A DNA stretch of 64,000 nucleotides from Puccinellia tenuiflora (GCA_012064385.1 QRDG01000533.1:1861149-1925148); one strand, 5' to 3'; shown: positions 12,692 to 24,749, numbered from the stretch's first letter. The notes: generated by a model not told the origin, from the letters alone. Numbers and translations are program-made.

Positions 12692-13877
12692 TTACAGGAA
12701 CGTGCGCATGTTCCTAGGAAGCACCGTCTCGTATTTGTCGAGGTCGTCCTCGTAACGGGAAGGGCCAGAGTAATCATCGTCGTCGTAATCCTCTGATTCC
12801 AGATCCAAAGGGCCGTAGTCCGGACTGTAGTAGCCACACCAATCTATTTCTTCTTTGCAAGCGAACCTTGGGCTTCCAACCTCGAAGTCATAGTCATCGA
12901 TCAAATCGCGAGGGAGTCGCACCGTCTTAATACGGGCGCATTTCTCTCTCAGCAGATTGCCCTCCTCCTCGTCTACGCTATCCATATCGACGTTGAAGCA
13001 ATGTCGTAGGTCGAGTAACTCCAGGTGCAGACAGTTCTCCAAGATGGCTGTCAGCCCTTCGTTGGTGAGGTCGTTGGCGAAGAGCTGCAACGAGCGCAGC
13101 TCATGCATAGTTGCAATACCCTGGGTATCGATGTCCTGGACGCCGCCGTTCCATTCCTGTCCATCGAAGTATTGTTTGTTCAGCCTGAAATGCTTCAGCT
13201 GTGGGCATGCTTGCCGAAGAATCTCGTACAAATCAGGATGTAGACGACCCCATCTTATTAGCTCTGGACATTGCGACAGCTCGAGCTCCTCGAGCAGAGG
13301 AAACCTTGTTATTAGCTGGGCAAACCCTTCAAATGAGACACCACGGCAGGAAATGAGGCGAAGGCTGTTAGCGTCCACTCAGATTTAGCCTAGCACTCAG
13401 CCTAGTTTCAGACGTTTATGCACACACAGCCCAACTACAAGTGAGAGCCCATTCCATCCCAAAAGCCCGGACTGAAGAGAGGAGGGAATCTCTCCCTTAT
13501 AAGCTGGGTGTGGCCTCCTCCACTAGGCGAGGTGGGACTAAACTGAGCAGCTTTCCACTGGCCTACAGAGGGGTCCTCACATCCCATCCCCCTAGGAAGC
13601 CCCCCAGGCGGGCATGGCGATGCTGGCTCTGATACCAAATGTTAGCGTCCACTCAGATTTAGCCCAGCACTCAGCCTAGTTTCAGACGTTTATGCGCACA
13701 CAGCCCAACTACAAGTGAGAGCCCATTCCATCCCAAAAGCCCGGACTGAAGAGAGGAGGGAATCTCTCCCTTATAAGCTGGGTGTGGCCTCCTCCACTAG
13801 GCGAGGTGAGACTAAACTGAGCAGCTTTCCACTGGCCTATAGAGGGGTCCTCACAAAGGCTCTTCAAACAGGGAGAC
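12692..13877 (-). pseudogene. F-box/LRR gene B, exon 2 (LRR part), split by a TRIM
   Basis: This is the LRR-carrying second exon. The acceptor is TTTACAG at 13878-13884 on the minus strand and the exon starts at 13877. LRR-like units include LLEELELSQCPEL, LRSLQLFANDLTNEGL and LELLDLRHCFNVD; the tail is acidic and ends at 12692. A TRIM with its 5-bp target duplication (495 bp extra) interrupts the exon after SPCLKSL. Reading on, about 50 TRIM-derived residues follow before a TAG at 13709. Without those 495 bp the exon is 691 nt (one base completing the split codon plus 230 codons), so the frame was open before insertion. With exon 1 the ancestral protein would be about 356 residues. Confidence 0.85.
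13361..13860 (-). mobile_element. TRIM retrotransposon with target duplication AAGGC
   Basis: Two 216-bp direct repeats, 13366-13581 and 13640-13855, both read TGTTAGCG...CCTCACA on the plus strand. The 58 bp between them hold, in minus orientation, a primer binding site TGGTATCAGAGC (13626-13637, complementary to initiator tRNA-Met, two bases from the LTR) and a polypurine tract AGGGGGATGGGA (13582-13593) touching the other LTR. The flanks are AAGGC at 13361-13365 and 13856-13860. The 490-bp element has no coding capacity and must be mobilised in trans. The two LTRs differ at only a few positions by eye, so the insertion is fairly recent. Confidence 0.95.
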
Positions 13878-13905
13878 CTGTAAAGATAAAACACGTACGG
13901 GTCTT

Positions 13906-15690
13906 ATTCTATTTTTTGCGAACACGCAAAAGGCTTGCATGTCCATTGTATTAGCAGAAAGAAAAAGAACAGATTTACAGCTAGTCCGGCACCCCACGGG
14001 TGCGGTTACATGAACCAACGGCAAAACAAGCTAGGGCTAGCATGCTATCGAAACGGCTCATGAGACGGCGCCCTACATCATTACAGCTCTAACTCCACAA
14101 GGTACCCAGCCCAACGGCGCCGGAGAGCTTCCAAAGCTCAATCTCATTGGCGATCTTGCAGCAGACGCTTGGCACTGTCTCCGCCACACGCTGGAAGACA
14201 CGGGAATTCCACTCCTTCCACAGCATCCAGACTGTGAGCAGCACCAAGAAGTCAAAGCCCTTCCGCTGCGGCTTGAGTACACGACGACGCTCATCTGGCC
14301 ACCACTCGATCAGCTTGCCGTCTGCGGCCGAGATATGTGTGAGCAAGTTGCAGCGTCGTAGAAGGTGTGCTAGACTTCCCTCATGAACACGCAGCCCACC
14401 GCTAAGTGATCGGCTGTCTCCGGTTCCTGGTCACAGAGTGGACAGCTGGTGTGCGAGTTCATGCCATGACGGAGCATCCTGTCGGCAGTCCACGACCGGC
14501 ATTGCATGGCCAGCCAAATGTGAACCTTGCAGTTACCCGGAGCCCATGTCTTCCAGATGGTTTTCCCGCAGGGGAACAACATTAGCCCGGCATGGAAAGC
14601 TCGATATGCAGAGCTGGCAGAGTACTGCGAGGAGGGGGTCCACTTCCAGTCGATCCTATCCGGCGTCCCCTCGGCCATCTCCACGTTCTGCAACGCGTCA
14701 ACAAGCTCCAAGAACTGCACCAAAACTGGCACAATAAGCGGCCCTGTGTTGTCCCGGATCCAGCTGCGCCCCCGCATGGCCTCGCCCACCGTCCTGGCGT
14801 GCTTCACCCACTCGTTGATAGCGGCATACAGCGCCGGCACGGCGGTCTTGATCGATCGACCACCCAGCCAAGCATCCTCCCAGAAGAGAATCATGCGGCC
14901 GTCTCCCAGTACGAAGTGGACCGAGGCGTCGAACATTGCCTGCACCTTCGGCTCCACCTGCAGCTGGAGGCCGGACCAACATCCCTCACGTTTCCGCTGC
15001 AGCCAGACCCAACGTATCCGCAACACAAACCCTAGCAACTTGAGGTTCATGATGCCAAGGCCCCCATACTCGATCGGTATACATACTCTGTCCCAAGCCA
15101 CGAGACAGTGCCCGCCCTTCACAGCCTCCGAACCCTTCCAGAAGAAGGCGCGGATTCTCTTGTCGAGAAATTGAAGGAGCCATGCCGGCAACTCCATCAC
15201 AATGGAGGTGTAGATCGGGATCGAGGTGACCACCGATTTTATAAGCACCAGCCGGCCTGCAGAGGTGTAGAATCCTGCCATCAGAGGCGATAGGCGGCGA
15301 CAGATGGTGTCCGCGATGGGTTGGAAGCTCGACTTCGGCAGCCTCTTGTACGACAACAGCAACCCCAAGTATGTGCACGGGAAAGGCTTGACGGTGCGGG
15401 GGAAGTGCGCAGCGGCGACAGCGCGGTGGTCGTCTGTGCACCTGATCGGCGAGATCGAGCACTTGTCTATGTTGGTGCGCAGACCAGATGCTCTGCCAAA
15501 GCCTTCCAGAATCCGCCGCACCAAGGTCAGGTCGCGCTCTGCCGACGCGACGAAGATAACAACATCGTCCGCGTAGATCGACGTGTGGAAGCGTCTGCCA
15601 CGACACGGCAGGGGAGACAGCAGCCCAAGCACCTCGGCGCGCCGGAAGGCTTTGAAAAGTATGTAGCTAGTAGCATTGAAAATGTTCACA
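13906..15690 (-). mobile_element. 5'-truncated LINE in the intron of gene B
   Basis: A minus-strand open frame at 15689-14370 carries the second half of an L1-type RT (YADDVVIFVASAERDL near 15570) and a zf-RVT-like region (CPLCDQEPETADHLAVGC near 14420). A TAG at about 14370 and then a frame change precede the C-terminal piece DFLVLLTVWMLWKEWNSRVF at about 14250-14190. The 3' end (tttgcgtgttcgcaaaaaat on the minus strand, about 13925-13906) resembles grass LINE tails and lies about 30 bp from the acceptor of exon 2. The 5' truncation is near 15690. It is GC-rich compared with its surroundings. Confidence 0.85.
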
Positions 15691-15918
15691 CATTATAAAA
15701 ATGGTAAAGTATGTAGCTAGGTTTGACAAATAACGACTGCTAAAATAAAACATTATTCAACGGAAGGAATAAAGACACTCGTCTGAACTTATCTCCGTAG
15801 TGCAGTCCATTTGACAGGTTAGGAAATGTTGTTCCGCCTAAACAATTCCAAATTTCAGAAACAACTATTATGGCAGAGCTGAACAAAGAATTTTATGTGC
15901 TCTGTATTGCCTAGAATT
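15691..15918. other. Intronic spacer between two LINEs
   Basis: AT-rich sequence of gene B's intron. The phrase agtatgtagctag occurs twice (about 15659 and 15707), near the 5' junction of the left LINE. Nothing else is seen. Confidence 0.5.
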
Positions 15919-18900
15919 TTTTTTTTTTTGAACAAGAGGAGGCGCCTGGGGCGCCAACTTTTATTCAGCTCATTGACAAATTACAACATGGAGTACAATG
16001 CCCTGAAGGTTTGAGTTTTGAAGGCCTAAAGCGGTCGGGCACAGCCTGTTTACATGAGCTGAATTGCTACAGCTAAAAATAGGCTCAGACGTGTTATGTC
16101 TAACAGCCTGTTGTGCACAATTATGCGCCACATCATTAAGGTCCCTGCCAATATGATACACCCTGGGTGCAAGTTGATGGGTGACCTTTTTGTACTGAGC
16201 AACCTGTTGCCTGATATCCCAAATACATTTGGATCTGAAGTAGCGGCAGCAGCCGCTGCTTTGGCAAGGGACAAATTGTCCGTGAAGAAAGTCACCTGAT
16301 GGAGTTTAAGAAGATTTGCCACTCTTGCCGCCAAAATAAGGGCAGATGCCTCTGCTTGCAAAGGAGATGGAGCCATTTGCGTTGACACCTGGATGAATAC
16401 CTGTGTGTTGTGTTGCTCGTCCTGAAACTGACAGAAGACACCAATGCCCGTAGCTTCTCTTCCCATTGCACCTGGAGTTTTTCTTGTTTTCCACGCCGCG
16501 TCCGAAAATACCTTAGGACCTGTGATTATGAGATCTGTTTTGACTGTACTTCCTTGCACAGGAAGGTTGTCAGTTTTGCTCACCAAAGCTTGATTATGCA
16601 CCTGCATGGTCTTATCACAGTAATCACACATTTCTTGATTAGACGTAATAGCCTGAGCAGCAATGTTAATTTGGTATGGGGCGCCCTGCTTCCTGCCAAA
16701 ACGATTATCATTTCTTGATTTCCAAAGACACCACATGAAAGTGAGTATATTTTGAAGGGAAGCATAAGGATGATTCATATTTAGTAAATTTATTAAAATC
16801 TGAGTTAAGGTGCTGCTGTTTTGAGTGATTTGATCAGCTCGGATAAACCAAGGAGAACTAAACCAAGCTGCCCTAGCAAAATGACATGTAAAAAATAGAT
16901 GGACATCATCCTCTTCCAAACCACACCTGCAACAGTATTTAGAAATGTGTTTTGAGTACTTACCAGCTCTAGCACCTGTCGGAATTGCCCTCCGAAGGAA
17001 ACGCCAGGCAAAGGCTTTAATCCTAGGTATGATGTCTTTACTCTTCCAAACCTATTGTAAAAGTTGAGCAGTTGCAGGAGAAACCTGCCTCGGTAAGGGC
17101 TCACCCAGTTCCTGTAGTTTCTGCAAGCAAACATAATAAGCACTTTTTGTATTGCATTTGCCATTTGGGGTTAGTTTCCAGCAAAGGATATCGTTATCCT
17201 GGGAGATAATAATTGGAGTTTGCTTGATAATCTGAGCCGTGGGCTGCTGGAAAAGAGAATTGATGAGCTGGTCATTCCAAGCTTGTTGATTTGGGATCCA
17301 AAGATCTTTGACAAGCGCCGGATAAATATAGTTTGGTTGCTGAATGATCAGATCATTGTAGATATTTTCCCAGGAACTGAACCATGGAGTGCTCCAAACA
17401 GAGATGTTTCCTTGTGTTATCTGGTAGAAGGAATGGGCCTTGAGCAGCGGAATAACTTTTAGAACGGAAGTCCAGAAAGCTGATTTGGCACATTTGGTTT
17501 TGGGCGCCAGATTGAGCTGTCGTGAAAATATTTCGCCTTAAGGACCCTAGGGAGAAAATCATCCGGGTTTTGCGCTATTCGCCAGGCTTGCATAAGAATA
17601 AGGCTTTGGTTGACAGCCTGAAAGTTTCGGATGCCAAGACCACCTTCCTTTTTAGGAGTACAAATGTCCTTCCAAGCTTTCAAACATAGAGCCATGTTTG
17701 TGTTTTCCGCTCTAACTCCGGTCCACCGGAAGATTCGAATGATGGCTGTCAGCTTTGATATAAACTTCTTAGAAAAGAGGATGTTTGACATGTAGTAGAT
17801 AGGAATGGAAGCGAAGACAGATTGAATGAGCTCAAGTCTGGCTGCATGAGAGAGCTTATCCGCCTTGTACGTGCTTAGTTTAGATTTGAATTTATCAAGC
17901 ACAAAGTTGTAAGCAGAGTTTCTATCCTTGGCCGGAAGAATCAGAGGATGCCCAAGGTGGACAAAAGAAGCATTAATATCCGGAACCGGGAAAACACTTC
18001 TAATGGCTGCAGGAGTGCTTGGCTGAACATGTTTACTGAAAATAATACCAGATTTGGACCAATTCGGAGTTTGATCTGACAGGGTGCAGAAGGAATGGCG
18101 AGTAGTGCTCATAGCAGACGCTTCATTCATATTTGCCCGCCCGCAAATCAGTAAATCATCTGCAAACAAAAGGGAGTGGATAGGAGGGCAATTAGGTCCA
18201 AGGATAATACCTTCCAGAGAACTGTTGGACATGGCCTCTTGTAGGGCAATGGAAAGCTCGTTGATTGCAAGGACAAAAAGGTAGGGAGAGAGGGGACAAC
18301 CTTGTCTGATTCCTCTGCCACTGCAAAACTTTGCAAATGGTTGGCCATTAATAACGACAGAAATTTTTGGTGAGGAAATACAAGCATGGATCAAGTTAAT
18401 GAAATGATGATGCAGCCCTTTACGTGATAACGTGGCAACAATAAAATTCCATTCTAATCGATCAAAGGCCTTAGCAAGATCTATTTTAAGCATAAAAGAT
18501 TGGTCTTTCCAAGAGCTCACGGCAAAGGAATGAGTAATCTCTTGGGCAATGACGATGTTATTGCTAATACGTCTACCCTGAATGAAAGCTTGTTGAGAAG
18601 GGTGAATATAGTCTGGTAAATGAGGCTTGAGTCTATTAGCTAAGGTCTTGGCAATAAGCTTGTAAACAACATTGCATAGGCTAATGGGTCTATAGTCAGC
18701 TGGGACAAGAGGCACAAGCTTTTTTGGAATTAAAGCAATATGAGTGTCATTTATATGCGCAGGAAGGATCCCAGATTCAAAGAAAGATTTTACCAGCATG
18801 TAGACATCATCTCCAATCCAACTCCAAGTGGCCAAATAAAATTCCACATTGAAACCATCTGGTCCTGGAGAGGCATTCCTTTTCATTTCCTTGAGAGTTC

Positions 18901-20490
18901 CCCATAGCTCTTGCTTATCAAGTGAAATCTTGAGCTTGATGGGGGAGTTGAGTCCACAAAAATGGCCTGCCATGGTTAGTGTTTGTAGAGGCAAAGATAT
19001 GTCTAAAATAGTTAACAAAAGTATTCTCAATCTGATTAGGCATGAACTGAAGGATATCATTTTCATCTTTGATGGATATAATTGTGTTTTTCCTTCTGCG
19101 CTTGATAATTGCCTTATGAAAGTAGGATGTGTTCCTGTCTCCGTCCTTGATCCAATGTTTTTTCGCTCGCTGCACATAGTAATCTGTTAGCTTTGTCATA
19201 TTTTGTTCAAACCTGTTCACCAGCGAGGCTTCAAGCGCATGATCCTGATTTTGTATTGGCTGCAATTGCACTTGTTTAATCTGTTCTTCTAGAGCATTGA
19301 GTTCTTCTTGTAGAGGCTTTTTTTTCCTGCACCAAATTCTTAAAGCTCCTGCAAGGCAATTAGTTCTGGCCGAGAAAGGTTTATTGGTGCTTTTAGCCCA
19401 AACAGAGTTGGCATGATCCTGGAAATCTTGCTCTCTGAGCCACCAATTCTCAAATTTAAAGGAACGCTTAATTCTACAAACAGGCCCATCAATAGATAAT
19501 AAAATAGGAGCATGATCACTAAGAATATGAATGAGGGGCATGTTATACACATTAGAAACAGGATAAGCATCACACCACTCGGCATTAACAAGGCAACGAT
19601 CAAGCCTTTCGTAGATGGGTTTTGATGAGAAACGCTTGTTGGTCCAAGTGTAGGCAGGACCGCTAAACCCCAGATCAAACAAACCACATTGCTTAACTAA
19701 ATACCGAAAAGCATTCATACGAGAGAGATTAACATTTGAGGAGCTTTTATCCGTATCATACAACAATTCATTCATATCCCCTATACAAAGCATCGGCATA
19801 TTAGAGTTATCGTACACAAAAGCGGCCACCTGATCCCAAATCTGACTAGTCTCGCGATGATAGGGATCGCCATATATACACACAAGCCCAAACCATTGAT
19901 TACTAGCCCTATTTCTACACTTACCTAATATAACATGAAAGCTAGCAGTATGAACATGCACTTGTATATCATCAGTCCATAACAGCCAAAGCCCACCCGA
20001 TCTTTTCCGAGAAGGAATCACAATACTATAAAACATATTAAACCTAGTAACAAGATCAGAAGCTTTTACCTTGGAAGATTTAATCTCAGAGATAAAGATC
20101 AATTGCGGTTTTGTGGAATTGATCATCCTGGCAAGGTAAAACATCTTCTTATTGCTTAGGCTCTTCCCCATGCCTTGACAGTTCCATCCGAGTGCTTTCA
20201 TGGCTGTGTTGGTCTTGAGCTTGGAGTGGCCGTGCTTCTTCAGTTCTCTGTTGAGTTCTTCTAGATCCAAGAGAGGACCGCAATCTCTTCTCCTGACAAG
20301 GATCGGTGATGAAGGGCCCTGCCGGATGGCTGACGAATTGTAGTCGCTCTGCTTCTTCTTCCCGACCAGCCCAATAAGCTCCTCAGTAGAGCCAGATCGA
20401 GCGAACCGAGGAGATGTGGTTGGGAAGCTGCTTCCCGAGAGAAAGAGAGGATTGAGAAGGGGGAAACTGAATCAGAGATCCAGTCTCAAT
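15919..20490 (-). mobile_element. Near-full-length L1-type LINE in the intron of gene B
   Basis: A poly-A tail (T-run at about 15919-15932 on the plus strand) marks the 3' end. Going 5' to 3' on the minus strand come a probable ORF1 remnant (about 20470-20205), an endonuclease, RT, zf-RVT region and RNase H. The total is about 4.6 kb. I did not find a target duplication. The right border near 20490 is placed where coding-like sequence stops and is uncertain. Confidence 0.85.
16050..20270 (-). pseudogene. LINE ORF2 (endonuclease-RT-RNase H), broken
   Basis: The APE-type endonuclease is at about 20200-19480 (MKALGWNCQGMG, IFISEIKSSK, CIGDMNELL, LDRCLVNAEW, ILSDHAPILL). RT is at about 18900-17460 (ASPGPDGF, DYRPISLCNVVYKLIAKTL, FADDLLICG near 18150). 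RNase H is at about 16500-16090 (FSDAAWK, QAEASALILAARV, FFTDNLSL). The endonuclease and RT frames differ, changing near 18965. Further disruption at 17460-16920 separates RT from the RNase H. ORF2 nicks target DNA and reverse-transcribes the element RNA; this copy cannot make the full protein. Confidence 0.85.
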
Positions 20491-21432
20491 AGGTTGAGGT
20501 CGTTTGGTATTAAGGAAAAGCGGCAGCGCAGCGACAGGTTACGTAACTGACTTTTCCTCTTTTGGGCGATTTTTGGCGTGCGGAAGAGGATGAGGTCACG
20601 AGGAGGAACTAGATTGAGAGGATTTGTTGACCAAAAGATAGGAGAGGGATGAACCAGATTGAGAGTACTTTGGGGAGAAATTTGGAGAGAGGAAGGATCG
20701 GCATCACGCCAGACTCCGGCATATCGCCATTCGCCATTCAGGCATACTCCAGAGGGTTGAGGATCCCGCCTACAATACCACCTTCCAGGCTGCAGCTGAT
20801 AACAATGTATAAGTCACTAATTAACTAGCTAGGCATTAATAGAATATATATTTAGGTACCAGGTGTCCAGGTACCACCTTCCAAGGTGCAGCTTAACTGC
20901 TTAAGAACTACTCCTGAGACCATGTATTTTAATCAGGGTAAAGTCCTGAGAGCATGAGATCGCATCCTGTTAACACCTAAATTACAAGGTGTTACATGAC
21001 CAACGTTACTGTATGAGCCAACTAAACTATCAGCGATCCAGCTGCGGAAAAAACAATATCTCACGCAATACCTTGGTTTGCATTGTTCACAAACAGGTTA
21101 CTCCCCACCCCAAAAAGGGTATAAGTATCAGGACATTTTAGGTGATAAAAATTCCAAATTATCTGTAATTTTTTGAATGTAAACTGCAATTAACGACATA
21201 TGCACTGACCAGACAATCAAATCAACAAGAGATCAAGGCATGAAGCCATATGCCCAGCTTAAAACATCCATAATTTAAGATTTACACGACAAATTAAACT
21301 GAGAAATTACACATAAATGACCTACTCCCTCCGTCCGCATAAGAGTGGACGTAGTATGTACAACAGTATAATGTTCAGCGGAATTAAAACAAACGAGTTA
21401 AAAGTATGTTCATGGAATTTGTAGATGCACAC
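20491..21432. other. Remaining intron 1 of F-box gene B
   Basis: No coding sequence. A short phrase, accaccttccagg(c/t)gcagct, occurs twice (about 20780 and 20874). A single Stowaway-like terminus (ctccctccgtccgcataa, from 21325) lies about 90 bp from the exon 1 donor, without a visible partner end. Confidence 0.5.
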
Positions 21433-21812
21433 TGTTCGCTGAGGAACAGGAGGAATCCGTCATCGCCGGCGTACTCGCCGCAGAAGGCCTCGCACTGCCC
21501 CGCGCTGCGTCGGACGGCGGCGCAGGCCATCCCCTGCCGGTGGAGCCTGAAGGAGAGCTCGGCGTTGCCGAGCACGACGATGCGGCGCCACAGCTCGGGC
21601 TCGTCCTGCGCGGCGCGGCGCCAGGAGCTGCACACCTGGTCAGCGCCCATCAGGATGTCGACGTGGTCCAGCTTGTGGAAGACGGCCAAGATCGAGTCCA
21701 GCGGCAAGTCCGCGCAGTTCCTCGGCATCTCCTCCTCCGCCGAAACCGTCGCCGTTGCCTTCTTGCGGTCGCGCCGACGGCGGCCGCCACGGCGGCGGGA
21801 GGAGGAGGGCAT
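21433..21812 (-). CDS. F-box/LRR gene B, exon 1 (F-box part)
   Basis: Starts at an ATG at 21812 with a basic, possible nuclear-targeting N-terminus (SSSRRRGGRRRRDRKK). The F-box follows at about residues 33-80 (CADLPLDSILAVFHKLDHVD, then CSSWRRAAQDEPELWRRI). It should bind SKP1 in an SCF ubiquitin ligase, with the LRR exon choosing the substrate. The exon is 126 codons plus 2 nt, the same phase as its paralogues. The donor reads ACA|GTGTGC where paralogues have CA|GTAAGA, so splicing may be weaker. The partner exon is 7.5 kb away at 13877. Because that exon is broken by a TRIM, the gene as a whole is probably a pseudogene. Confidence 0.75.
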
Positions 21813-21843
21813 GGCGTGGTGTGTCCTTGGGAGGCTTAGGGCT

Positions 21844-21853
21844 CCATATATGG
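21844..21853 (-). promoter_or_regulatory. CArG-box palindrome CCATATATGG upstream of gene B
   Basis: A perfect CC(A/T)6GG palindrome lies 32 bp before the gene B ATG. Known CArG boxes bind MADS-domain factors; the same sequence could act as a TATA element, but it would leave almost no leader. This is inference from the motif alone. Confidence 0.3.
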
Positions 21854-22609
21854 AATTTCTGGGCGGCCTGTGCGGCGGTGCCCCGGACTGACAGTTGAGA
21901 TCGGTGAAGACTCCGTTTTCGAGAGGGAGATGTCCACGTCACTGGTCACCAATGAACTTGGATCGAAATTCAAGCAAGGAAGAAGCATTGTCTGTGTCAG
22001 TTTTACATGGATATTTTAATCGATTATTTCTATATGAAATATTCCATTTAATTTGTACTAAGACGCAACTAATAAGCAATTGGTTGATGAAACCCGATGA
22101 TTCATTCATATTTCAACGAGATAAAACAGATTCGCTTAGAAAGAGATGATGCTACGTGCTCCCGAAACAAAGTGGACTACTTGTGACGCGATAAGGCATG
22201 AGCATTTGATCAATGAAATCGAAAGCATATGCTTAGAACTAATACAGTATATCACATGCATGTATTCCACTTCCATGGTTGGAAAAATGATAATTCGCAC
22301 AAGAAGACACGAGAGTAGATCAAAGAACTCTGGTTCAGACAGGGCAAAGCTGCTAGGCCTCTAGCTAGCGAACCGAATACAACATCGCCGACCTCCTTTT
22401 GCTGTTCTGAGCATCAGTTGTTGGTCTTGTGTAGCATAAATAAATACAGTAGAAGAATTAAACAAGCTAGCTTTAAACTCCATGCAGAGAGGTGAGTCAA
22501 TCCCCAAGCTAAAAAGCCGTGGACTAGCAGGAGTACACACACCGGACATCAAGGAAGGCAGCAGCATCCAGGAACCTCCCATCGGAAGCTCGAGATCACC
22601 AATAATTCA
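21854..22609. other. Spacer between gene B 5' end and gene A 3' end
   Basis: Holds gene B's upstream region and gene A's 3' flank in tandem (both genes on the minus strand). I see no further gene or clear transposon. Confidence 0.5.
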
Positions 22610-23276
22610 TTAGATTCTAAGGTATCTGCGTCGACGTCTGCGTGTGCCCTTGCCGAAACTCCTGTCGTGCTCTTCAATATCGGTCTCCTCAGCACGACTA
22701 AAGTAGTAAGGGTGATCGGAGTCATCAAAGTCATGGTAGGCGCACAAAAACTGACAGTCATGCTCATCACCATCATTGTGGTACACGCGACAGCTGGAGC
22801 AATGTCGAACAGGGATGCTGGGCACGAAGTACTTGGTGAAGTCATCATAGGCATACGGATATAGCTTCTTCGTCTTGATCCTGTCACACTTGGCTCGCAG
22901 GCTGCTGTCTATAACGACATTGTGGCAAAGGCGAAGGTCAAGGGACTCCAGGTGAGGGCAGTTGTCAAGGATGGTTGTGAGCCCTTCGTTGTCGAGGTCG
23001 CCATGGACAAGCTGCACGGAGCGTAGTCTGTGCATCCTTCCGATTGCCAAGGCTTCTCTGTTGTGGGCATGGTATCCTCCTTGTAATTTGACATGTTTGA
23101 AGTGCTTCAGATTTGGAGAAGCTGTGGCAAAAAGCTTAATAATCCATGTGACATCTGTACTGTAATATTGGCAAAGCTCCAGCTCCTCCAACAGAGGGAG
23201 CTTCTTTATTGCTTCTACAAATGCTTCATTGTGATAGTACAACTCGGCAAGACCAAGACTCTTCAGTAAGGGAGCC
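22610..23276 (-). CDS. F-box/LRR gene A, exon 2 (LRR part)
   Basis: The acceptor CTTGCAG ends at 23277 and the exon starts at 23276 with the base that completes the split Gln codon. The 667 nt give 1 + 222 codons including the stop. LRR-like units are LLKSLGLAELYYHNEAF, LLEELELCQYYSTDV, LRSVQLVHGDLDNEGL and LESLDLRLCHNVVID. The C-terminus contains a Cys/His-rich patch (HCSSCRVYHNDGDEHDC) and ends in a run of arginines. With exon 1 the protein is 349 residues with no internal stop, so this is the only paralogue here with both a full F-box exon and a full LRR exon. Its role is expected to be substrate recognition in an SCF ligase; the substrate is unknown. Confidence 0.85.
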
Positions 23277-23526
23277 CTGCAAGAGAAGCACATGGTCTAT
23301 AAGTATCTCGTAATATGCCAGTCAAATAAGCAAAAGTATTATTTGCCAGTCCTTCAAAATATTCAGACCATCGACAAGAACACTTCCTTACTGCTATAGG
23401 TAGGGTGGCGGCTCTAGCGTTATATCACGGGCTTGATCCGATTTTACAATGTAGTTACGGTCGTGTGGGTGAAAATATATTATTGTCCTTGCCCACCTAT
23501 GTGTCACACACCATAGATGGCACATG

Positions 23527-23616
23527 GATCTTTTGGTATGCATGCTTTCTCACCAGTAAGTGAGTGACAAAGATCTTTTGGTATGCATGCTTTCTCACCA
23601 GTAAAACATGTGTGGG
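23527..23616. repeat. Two-copy 45-bp tandem repeat
   Basis: The unit gatcttttggtatgcatgct (continuing ttctcaccagtaa) starts at 23527 and again at 23572. Confidence 0.85.
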
Positions 23617-23626
23617 TGACAAAGCT

Positions 23627-23841
23627 AGTGGTGGCGTGCCACACCCTGGGACTCACGCTACCAGTTAGTGCTTTACTGGTAGTTTGCCCCCATATTGGCA
23701 CGCCACCACTATTAGCAGCGGTGCGGCACATTCAGGACCTGTCACCAATATGCTCTCTGCCTACAAACTTTTTCGGACTAGTGACTGTTGGAGCATCCAC
23801 GTCGCTCCTTCCACACAAGACCTACTTCTCTCTTCTAGTGA
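23627..23841. mobile_element. CACTA-like fragment
   Basis: The 15-base inverted pair tagtggtggcgtgcca / tggcacgccaccacta (about 23628 and 23695) resembles subterminal repeats of CACTA transposons. A CACTAGAAGA-type end, read on the minus strand, lies near 23841. No second terminus or transposase is present. Confidence 0.4.
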
Positions 23842-23865
23842 TGGACAAGCGACTATTGTAGTGTA

Positions 23866-24015
23866 CTCTCTCCGTTCCAAGATATAAGATATTTTATCTT
23901 TTTTCAAATCGTATGTATATATATATTTTAGTGTATATGTAGGTTCTCTCATTTTAGTCTGTATCTAGTCCATGTTAAAATAGCTAAAGCATCGTATAAT
24001 TCGGAACGGAGGGTG
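23866..24015. mobile_element. Stowaway MITE (150 bp)
   Basis: Ends read CTCTCTCCGTTCC and GGAACGGAGGGTG, inverted repeats of the Tc1/mariner Stowaway type, flanked by TA at 23864-23865 and 24016-24017. Confidence 0.85.
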
Positions 24016-24749
24016 TAGTTGTTTTCTGCTAGTTTGTGGGTGCTTAGGTGGCATGTTTGTGCATTCTATTCGCATCCCCCGGTCGTATTAGTAATCCTTG
24101 GATAGTTAATATGGACAACCATCACCTAAATCTACGTGGATATAGAAAATGAGTTAAGGTTTATGGTCACCATGCACCTAAAATGTTGACACATCGAATC
24201 ATTGAGCGTAGCTTGATCCTATTGTAGGACAGGCAAGGAAAGGACCGCTTCGACTAATGACTCAAGACGTAATCGACAATTCCACCTCGAAACTCCCCAT
24301 ATCTCGTACATCCGATCCTTATTAGATCTCTTAAATTTGTGTCTCAACTGAAAACTTTCTCGAGTCTCTCGGATTGGTCATTTCCCATTGAGTTAATTCA
24401 AATGAGAGTGACCGGTAAATACCCATGGGCCATGGCGAGGGTTTTATATGCCATAGGTCCATTAAAATTACGAAGTCTGCTATTGAGGAGAGATTATGTT
24501 GGAGTACCTGAGGTAAATGTTGGCACACTGGTTGATGGTAGACTAGAGATGAGGGGTGTACATACTTCATGGTGAACTAGGCCAATATCTCGCCACATGG
24601 TGGGCTTCTTCTCGTTGCACTTGCTCTCTTGAATTTATCTTTTTATCATTTTTCTTTGGTTAATATTTGTTTACTTGACTTTGACGACATCAAAACTAGG
24701 TCAGACCTTGTAGAATATAATCATTCGAAAAAGGGAAACATCTACATTT

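Noticed and set aside
21325..21370. Stowaway-like terminus ctccctccgtccgcataa
   Set aside because: Only one end is visible; the matching inverted end and second TA could not be found.
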